DNA from: Sphingomonas mollis
Lineage (GTDB): Bacteria > Pseudomonadota > Alphaproteobacteria > Sphingomonadales > Sphingomonadaceae
Direction of reading: 5' to 3'
DNA length: 35,327 nt
NCBI RefSeq assembly: GCF_016427505.1
Contig: NZ_JAELXS010000017.1
Span: 1-35,327, forward strand
Shown piece by piece: positions 31,099 through 35,327 of this stretch (within the stretch, counting starts at the first letter, position 1; each line of letters opens with the position of its first letter). The notes beneath the pieces are model-generated. The model was given only the letters and a program-made list of their open reading frames with translations, had not been told where the DNA came from and searched no databases. The position numbers were made by a program, and so were the translations under genes.

Positions 31099-31196
31099 GC
31101 GCCGCTGGCCGTTGGACCCGGCAGTCCAGGCGAGCGCGTGGCGATCGAAAGGTAGATCGTGATGACTGCGAGCGTCTGAACGCCGACACGTTCCAT
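31095..31196 (-). CDS. 33-aa leader ORF upstream of virB1
   Basis: GGAAGACGGAAA precedes an ATG at 31196 that opens a 33-codon frame: VGVQTLAVITIYLSIATRSP is its hydrophobic heart. Its TGA overlaps the virB1 ATG (ATGA), the same coupling used through the whole operon. It could be a tiny membrane protein, a leader that couples translation to virB1, or the remains of a signal peptide. I found no family for it. Confidence 0.4.
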   Translation of the reverse strand: MERVGVQTLAVITIYLSIATRSPGLPGPTASGA

Positions 31197-31413
31197 TTTC
31201 CGTCTTCCGCCATGGCTTAGGCCAGCGAAATTGGCGGAACGACACGGGGGATGCGAGGCGGGAAGGGTCCGGAAGCAGCGCTGGTTGTGTCCAGAAGCTA
31301 TTGCTGATTAGAGAAAGGGCATTCAGAACAGCAGCTTGGCTCCAAGCGGTCCCACTGAAGCCTGAAGTGCCAGCGGATTTCCAGCTTTTGCCGTGCATGA
31401 TAGCGTTAAGCCG

Positions 31414-32265
31414 ATGCTTGCCAGTGATCACGCAGCACGGATCGTCTCGCATTTCGGCGGCACGTGGCACGGCGACCATGGGTTTTGCCATTGCCCCGTC
31501 CATGCCGACGGCACCCCGAGCCTTTCTGTTCGCCTCGGGCGCAAGGCCATCTTGTTTCACTGCTTCGCCGGCTGCCCGAACGAGGAGATCCTTGCAGCGA
31601 TCCGTGCCGAGAATCTCGATGCGCCCCGCGAGATGGCATACGTTCCCGTTGTCCGCCAAGATTACCGAGCACTGGCGCTCGACGTCTGGCGTTCTTCCGA
31701 ACCGGCTGGGCGGACTCTGGCGGCCCGCTACCTTTCGAGCCGGGCGATCGATATCGCTCTGCCACCCGCGCTCCGCTTTGTGCCAGTCGCGCAGCTGGGC
31801 ACCGGCACCGCGAAGAGCCAATGGCCAGCGATGATTGCCGCTGCGCATGACAATGCCGGCTTCGTCAGCATCCAGCGCACGTTTCTCGATCCATCGACGG
31901 GTGGCAAGGCGCCCGTGGGGAAGGCCAAGCGCGCGCTCGGCAAGCTCGGTCGGGCTGCGATCCGCCTATCGGCCCCCGCGAGCCACATGGGCTTGGCGGA
32001 AGGGATTGAGGATGCACTTTCCGTTACGATACTGCGCAACGTCCCGTGTTGGGCGGCAGCGGGTATCGAGCGCTATTGCTGGATAGAGTTTCCGCCGGCC
32101 GTGCGGTCAGTGACGATCTATTCCCAACCGGGGCTCGCCGCCGAAGCGGCGATCGATCGCGCTCGGCAGAACTTCGCGCGACAGGACATAACGCTTTCTG
32201 TCGAACTTCCACCCGGCGCCGGAGACTGGAATGACTTTCTTCAGGCGCGGCGTGGCAGTGCGTAG
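31414..32265 (+). CDS. plasmid primase-like protein (CHC2-type zinc finger and Toprim)
   Basis: This 283-aa protein begins with a zinc-finger-like part (GDHGFCHCPVHADGTPSLSV, then FHCFAGCPNEEILAAIRAEN), as in plasmid primases. A later Toprim-like domain has GLAEGIEDALSVTILRNVPC with the conserved glutamate. The usual DxD of Toprim is absent: the matching strand reads VTIYSQPGLAAEAAIDRARQ. I recall YSQxG in sphingomonad homologues, so this may be a subfamily trait. GAGDWNDFL near the end is typical. It could prime the incoming strand. Start may be GTG 31393 or ATG 31414. It overlaps the next gene by 35 bases. Confidence 0.8.
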   Translation: MLASDHAARIVSHFGGTWHGDHGFCHCPVHADGTPSLSVRLGRKAILFHCFAGCPNEEILAAIRAENLDAPREMAYVPVVRQDYRALALDVWRSSEPAGRTLAARYLSSRAIDIALPPALRFVPVAQLGTGTAKSQWPAMIAAAHDNAGFVSIQRTFLDPSTGGKAPVGKAKRALGKLGRAAIRLSAPASHMGLAEGIEDALSVTILRNVPCWAAAGIERYCWIEFPPAVRSVTIYSQPGLAAEAAIDRARQNFARQDITLSVELPPGAGDWNDFLQARRGSA

Positions 32266-32833
32266 GCGTCCGGCCTTGCAAACGGTCATGATGTTGATCC
32301 TGGGCCTGGGCTTGGGGATCAGCGGCTATGCGCTGCGGGCCAGTAAGGGCACCTTGCGCGCCGTAGCGATTGCCCGTTTCACGACGGTTGCCCCTGTCAT
32401 TGTCGATGGCGACACGATCCGGATCGACGGAATGCCGATCCGGATCATCGGGATCGACGCGCCGGACAGCGAGCCGCTGCGCCGGCATTCGGGCCACCAT
32501 CTTCGTCGCCTTGCCTCCCGGGATGGCGGAATGACCTGCAGTGTCGATCTGTTCGCGAGGCTGACCACCGGCAGTCGGTGCCGCGCACCGGCTACCAGCT
32601 ATGGCCGGGCTGATATGTCTTGCGTGTTCAACAGGAACAGCGCCGACGTTGCGGCGACGATGGTGGCGCACGGTCAGGCGGTCGATTACCGCGTGTTTTC
32701 CGATGGCGCATATCGTCGCCGCATGGTCGGTGCGGCCATCGCTCGACAGGGTCTCTGGGGTACGCACTATCCGGTGATGGCGGCGCTCGCTGACCGGCGT
32801 GCGATGGTCAATGAACGAAGATGCCAGCGCTGA
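32231..32833 (+). CDS. membrane-anchored or secreted thermonuclease (SNase family)
   Basis: This 200-aa protein has one N-terminal hydrophobic segment (about residues 17-34), then an SNase fold: VIVDGDTIRIDGMPIRIIGI and DAPDSE, with the calcium aspartates and first catalytic arginine, then SYGRADMSCVFNRNSADVAA with the second arginine, and HGQAVDYRVFSDGAYRRR. The catalytic glutamate (TPE in the type protein) is aspartate here (APD). It would cut DNA or RNA outside the cytoplasm. Its start lies 35 bases inside the primase-like gene. Such nucleases recur on conjugative elements; the role is unproven. Confidence 0.85.
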   Translation: MTFFRRGVAVRRRPALQTVMMLILGLGLGISGYALRASKGTLRAVAIARFTTVAPVIVDGDTIRIDGMPIRIIGIDAPDSEPLRRHSGHHLRRLASRDGGMTCSVDLFARLTTGSRCRAPATSYGRADMSCVFNRNSADVAATMVAHGQAVDYRVFSDGAYRRRMVGAAIARQGLWGTHYPVMAALADRRAMVNERRCQR

Positions 32834-32838
32834 TCATG

Positions 32839-32854
32839 GTTTGCACGTGCAAAC
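32839..32854. promoter_or_regulatory. parS-like palindrome, site 5
   Basis: GTTTGCACGTGCAAAC, perfect, lies between the ends of the convergent nuclease and winged-helix genes, about 17 kb from the par operon. Sites 1, 4 and 5 all occupy convergent gene ends. Confidence 0.65.
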
Positions 32855-32864
32855 ACTCGCGACA

Positions 32865-33332
32865 TCACTTGCCGATTTCACGGGCCGCGATTTCCTTGTC
32901 GAGCCACAGCTCGACGGCCTTCCGCATAACGGTGTTCATGACGACGTAGCTGCGTCGCGCGTCAGTCGGATCCGGCACGCGCGAGATGCTGCCATGGGCG
33001 ATCAACTGGTCGATATGGCGTAGCGCGGTTGTTCGGGGGCTTGCGCTCGCGATGCAGAGACTGGTCACGTCGATGCGTCGACCTTCTTTTGTAGCGGCAT
33101 AAAGATCGAGGATCATGTCCCAGCTTGGCTCGCCAAACTGAACACCATGAAAGATCTGCGCCCGCCGCCGGCGACCGCTCAGGATCGCCTTTGCGATCGC
33201 CAGACGACTGCGCGAACGGTCCTCCCCGGCGCTGCGTGCCGCCAAAATCGAACGCTCGACGGTCTCGCGGGGAAGCCGGACGACCAGTTCGATCAGATCC
33301 TCGTCTGGTTCTCGTTCTGCTGCTGCAGCCAC
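32865..33332 (-). CDS. winged-helix regulator (MarR-like)
   Basis: This 155-aa protein has a basic N-terminal half (SRSRLAIAKAILSGRRRRAQ) and a winged HTH: WDMILDLYAATKEGRRIDVT, SASPRTTALRHIDQLIAHGS, then ISRVPDPTDARRSYVVMNTV. The DPTDARRSY wing is a MarR signature. The set is common in sphingomonads, where these proteins are listed only as MarR-like. Its start overlaps the end of the membrane-protein gene by 40 bases, so they are co-transcribed. The target is unknown. Confidence 0.8.
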   Translation of the reverse strand: MAAAAEREPDEDLIELVVRLPRETVERSILAARSAGEDRSRSRLAIAKAILSGRRRRAQIFHGVQFGEPSWDMILDLYAATKEGRRIDVTSLCIASASPRTTALRHIDQLIAHGSISRVPDPTDARRSYVVMNTVMRKAVELWLDKEIAAREIGK

Positions 33333-33781
33333 AGCCGCCTAGACCCGTTCCGAAGGGCGGGGCTGGCGTCTCGAGGAAGGCGCAACGTGCCTAAGGCAAG
33401 TGACCCAAGCGCGAGGTAGGCGTAGATGCCGAGCCCGCTCGTGTACGCAAACAGCGTGAGGGCCGGCAGCAATGAACCAGCGACACCTATGAAGATGTTC
33501 GCCATCGCAAACCCCAGCGCCCATATCGGCCAGAAGCGAATGGTCGTAATTGCCAACCAGTAGAACCCGGCGATGACGGCGCAGTCGATCGAGATAATCA
33601 CTAGCTCGCCTGGAGCCCATGTGCTCAGATGGAGGACCCTCACCGCGCTCGAGGTGGCGGAAGCTGAGAGGAGCAGCAGCGCTCCCCAGCGTTCGGGTCG
33701 ACCTCCGCGAACGATAGCCCAGCCGCACACTCCTATGAGAGCGACGTCGTACAAGAGCGCCAAAAAGATTTGCATATGCAT
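33293..33781 (-). CDS. multi-pass membrane protein of unknown function
   Basis: This 162-aa protein has about five hydrophobic segments (LALLYDVALIGVCGWAIVRG; ALLLLSASATSSAVRVL; VIISIDCAVIAGFYWLAITT; IWALGFAMANIFIGVAGSLL; GLGIYAYLALGSLALG) and a short basic tail. I recognise no family by name; similar proteins occur in sphingomonads next to HTH genes. Start codons at 33781 and 33775 lie in the palindrome TGCATATGCA. It overlaps the MarR-like gene by 40 bases. Confidence 0.7.
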   Translation of the reverse strand: MHMQIFLALLYDVALIGVCGWAIVRGGRPERWGALLLLSASATSSAVRVLHLSTWAPGELVIISIDCAVIAGFYWLAITTIRFWPIWALGFAMANIFIGVAGSLLPALTLFAYTSGLGIYAYLALGSLALGTLRLPRDASPALRNGSRRLWLQQQNENQTRI

Positions 33782-33821
33782 GATTCTGTCTGATCATATC
33801 GGACGCTCCCCGGCGCAAGTC

Positions 33822-34184
33822 TCAAGCGATCTCGGGCAGTGAAACGTCGTTTGCGATAGCTGGCTTCGGATCTCCAACACCCCAGTTTGTAACGGTCAGA
33901 CCCAAGGCCTTGCCAGCCTTCTCGATCGAAGGGTGAGCACGCATCGCCATCTGGTGCTGGCTCTCCACAAGCGCCGAAAGGGCATCGACCGTTGCTTTTA
34001 CGGTGCGGTACGCAAATGCCGGGGAGATCTTGTGAGTCTCTGTCGCGTCGAGGGTGGTGAGGAGGAACTGCGCAGTGTCGCGCGCCGCGGCATTGATCGA
34101 GCGTTCGGCCCGACGAAGGTCATTGGCTACGACTTGGCTGGTATTTGATAGGCTGGGCATCGGCGTCCTCATGCTGGGCGCCAC
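33822..34184 (-). CDS. hypothetical protein, 120 aa
   Basis: This soluble, mainly helical protein has AARDTAQFLLTTLDATETHK, YRTVKATVDALSALVESQHQ and MAMRAHPSIEKAGKALGLTV. No family is recognised. A GTG at 34184, six bases after the LuxR-type gene, is preceded by AGGATAGGG; an ATG at 34172 is also possible. The neighbourhood suggests that it works with the LuxR-type membrane-anchored regulator. Confidence 0.65.
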   Translation of the reverse strand: MAPSMRTPMPSLSNTSQVVANDLRRAERSINAAARDTAQFLLTTLDATETHKISPAFAYRTVKATVDALSALVESQHQMAMRAHPSIEKAGKALGLTVTNWGVGDPKPAIANDVSLPEIA

Positions 34185-34190
34185 AGCGCC

Positions 34191-34616
34191 CTATCCTGGA
34201 TTGATGCCGAGCAAGAGCGTTAGGGCGATGAGCACAGTTGCGGCGAGCGTGATGCCGGCAGGAGCGACGATCGCGATGATCGCGCCCCATGCCAGTATTT
34301 GCTTCCACGTCAGCGTGTTCGTCGGTTCGCCCTTGGTCGGCACCGGCATAGGAAGCGGCCAAAAGGGGCGGCGGGAAGGTGCAATGCTTACAGGGTAGAA
34401 CTCTTCTACCCCTGCCTCATACTCCGCGAAGAGGCGGGCAGCTTCGAAACGTGACGTTGCGCCGATGATGTCTTTTGCCAGGAGCAACTGCTTATCGACG
34501 GCACGGGAGCTCGCCCCGGTCAGATAGGCGATCTCACCCGATTTCTTGTGCTGAAACACGTACCGGAGATACTCGCGCTGCCGCTCGCTCAGCAGCGTGA
34601 ATCGTTCACTCGTCAT
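34191..34616 (-). CDS. LuxR-type HTH protein with C-terminal membrane anchor
   Basis: This 141-aa protein starts with a GerE/LuxR HTH (residues about 8-70: FTLLSERQREYLRYVFQHKK, SGEIAYLTGASSRAVDKQLL, then AKDIIGATSRFEAARLF) and ends in a hydrophobic segment (WGAIIAIVAPAGITLAATVL plus about 8 more). The HTH replaces the usual phosphoreceiver layout; a Pro-rich linker joins the two parts. The DNA-binding part would be held at the membrane, possibly released or signalled through it. It leads a minus-strand run with an unknown protein, then the membrane protein and MarR-like gene. Confidence 0.8.
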   Translation of the reverse strand: MTSERFTLLSERQREYLRYVFQHKKSGEIAYLTGASSRAVDKQLLLAKDIIGATSRFEAARLFAEYEAGVEEFYPVSIAPSRRPFWPLPMPVPTKGEPTNTLTWKQILAWGAIIAIVAPAGITLAATVLIALTLLLGINPG

Positions 34617-34739
34617 CCGTCACCTGTCGCACGTATACTTTGAAGGTCCGCTAACAGGCGGCTTCATGGCCGGATAGAGGCCGGAAGGGACCTAATTGCG
34701 ACGGTATACCGGATTGGCGCAACCGCCAGGAGCCGAGAA

Positions 34740-34776
34740 TGTCATCTCTATCTAGCGGAACGGTGTCATTTCTATC
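34740..34776. repeat. tandem imperfect repeat resembling an insertion-sequence end
   Basis: TGTCATCTCTATC (34740-34752) and TGTCATTTCTATC (34764-34776) repeat at a 24-base interval. Repeats beginning TGTCA near a terminus are seen in IS21-like elements as I remember them. No transposase is nearby, so this would be a remnant. The adjoining 34790-34860 is AT-rich and contains TAACAT-TGGTT-ATGTTA (34802-34818). Confidence 0.4.
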
Positions 34777-34891
34777 CGGGCTCTACAAAACCTTAGTCCG
34801 ATAACATTGGTTATGTTAAATCATCTCACGGTTACACTTGGTTGTAGGCACTGTAGCACTGCTGCCAGAGTCGGAATTTCCGTCACGTCGA

Positions 34892-35149
34892 TCACAATAA
34901 CGGTACGTCTTCGTACCGTCCAACATTCCGTAGTTGGCGCACAATCCCGTTGAACGCTGTCGTGACCCCCTGCGCCCGGCCGATATCATTCTCCTGCGCC
35001 GCTGCATCCCAATATAGTTCCAGCGGCCAGCGTTCCGGGCAATGCTGTAACAGGCACCGCAACGCCAGCCGCACCTCGACGCCATCGACGCGCGCGTCCG
35101 AGCAACGCGAGACGCCGGCGCGCAGGATATGTACGGACAGCGCGATCAC
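34892..35149 (-). CDS. hypothetical protein, 85 aa
   Basis: This frame starts with GTG shortly after the DnaE2 homology ends and encodes VRLALRCLLQHCPERWPLEL, YWDAAAQENDIGRAQGVTTA and FNGIVRQLRNVGRYEDVPLL. Composition is protein-like, and the pattern faintly recalls small sphingomonad proteins of unknown function. It lacks a clear ribosome-binding site. Its 5' end may have been lost with the DnaE2 break. Confidence 0.45.
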   Translation of the reverse strand: MIALSVHILRAGVSRCSDARVDGVEVRLALRCLLQHCPERWPLELYWDAAAQENDIGRAQGVTTAFNGIVRQLRNVGRYEDVPLL

Positions 35150-35165
35150 GACACGCTGATGCCTT

Positions 35166-35327
35166 GCGCTCGGCGAACTCGCGGGGATAGCCGCGCTCGA
35201 CCATGCCCTCGATCAGCTTCGCGCTGAAATGCGAGACGCCGCCTGTGAATTTGAAGGTCGCCATGGCCCGGCGCAGCTGGTCCGCCTCGGCCGGGGTGAA
35301 GCCGGCGCCGACGATCGCGACCTTCAT
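35166..35327 (-). pseudogene. dnaE2: DnaE2 (error-prone polymerase) fragment, 3' part missing
   Basis: The 54 residues read from the window edge (VAIVGAGFTPAEADQLRRAM, ATFKFTGGVSHFSAKLIEGM, VERGYPREFAER) are the conserved thumb/HhH region of ImuC/DnaE2. In complete proteins a (T/C)FxQIEGFGxYGFPESHAASF block should follow; here the frame goes on with unrelated residues to a stop at 34986. The gene is therefore broken near 35166. The N-terminal two thirds lie beyond the window. Confidence 0.75.

Noticed and set aside
33768..33785. A sixth parS-like palindrome around TTTGCATATGCAT
   Set aside because: Only the central TGCATATGCA is symmetric and the right arm lacks AAAC. The bases are explained by the start codons of the membrane-protein gene (ATGCATATG).
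1..35327. CRISPR array, rRNA or tRNA genes, antibiotic-resistance genes
   Set aside because: No regularly spaced direct repeats with unique spacers, no rRNA or tRNA signatures, and no recognisable resistance determinant. The VOC protein is too generic for such a claim.

Overview
The window is high in GC and looks like the backbone of a self-transmissible plasmid, or an integrated copy of one, from an alphaproteobacterium. The style of many small proteins suggests a sphingomonad (Sphingomonas, Sphingobium or Novosphingobium). That assignment rests on remembered family resemblance; no search was run.

Layout. Positions 1-3000 hold small unknown genes and an apparently active serine recombinase (1258-1932). 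A membrane-anchored alpha/beta hydrolase (minus, 2520-3443) and a VOC-fold gene (3615-4013) follow. The replication region (about 4440-7160) has a Rep_RPA-type initiator (4700-5587) flanked by iterons, and a second winged-helix gene (6230-7063). One iteron lies in the truncated 5' end of an AraC-type gene remnant. From 7.1 to 13.0 kb small genes are separated by unusually long, hairpin-dense, gene-free DNA: a 71-aa protein, ssb, a DUF433/DUF5615 toxin-antitoxin pair, a small ORF interrupted by an early amber codon, a zinc-ribbon protein, a DUF3768 protein and a 50-aa protein. This tract contains a 108-nt candidate structured RNA (7458-7565) and two copies of a 63-nt noncoding repeat.

The partition operon (13099-15776) encodes a serine-recombinase homologue without the catalytic serine, a small membrane protein, ParA and ParB. 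Five copies of the palindrome GTTTGCAYRTGCAAAC are spread over the window and are the likely ParB sites. An oriT with a P-type nic motif (15950-15973) precedes a MobC-like protein and a MOB-P relaxase. On the minus strand, 31196-17830 is one tightly packed VirB/VirD4 type IV secretion operon: a 33-aa leader ORF, virB1-virB5, an EexN-like lipoprotein, virB6-virB11, virD4 and an LPD7-domain protein. A plasmid primase-like gene overlaps an exported thermonuclease gene (31414-32833). The right end has a winged-helix regulator, a multi-pass membrane protein, an unknown protein, a LuxR-type HTH protein with a C-terminal membrane anchor, an IS-end-like repeat, and a DnaE2 fragment cut at its 3' side.

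How it fits together. The Rep protein and iterons start replication. ParA/ParB and the palindromes segregate the replicon, and the toxin-antitoxin pair stabilises it. Relaxase, MobC and oriT prepare the DNA, VirD4 passes it to the VirB channel, and EexN limits redundant entry. SSB and the primase-like protein would help the incoming strand establish.
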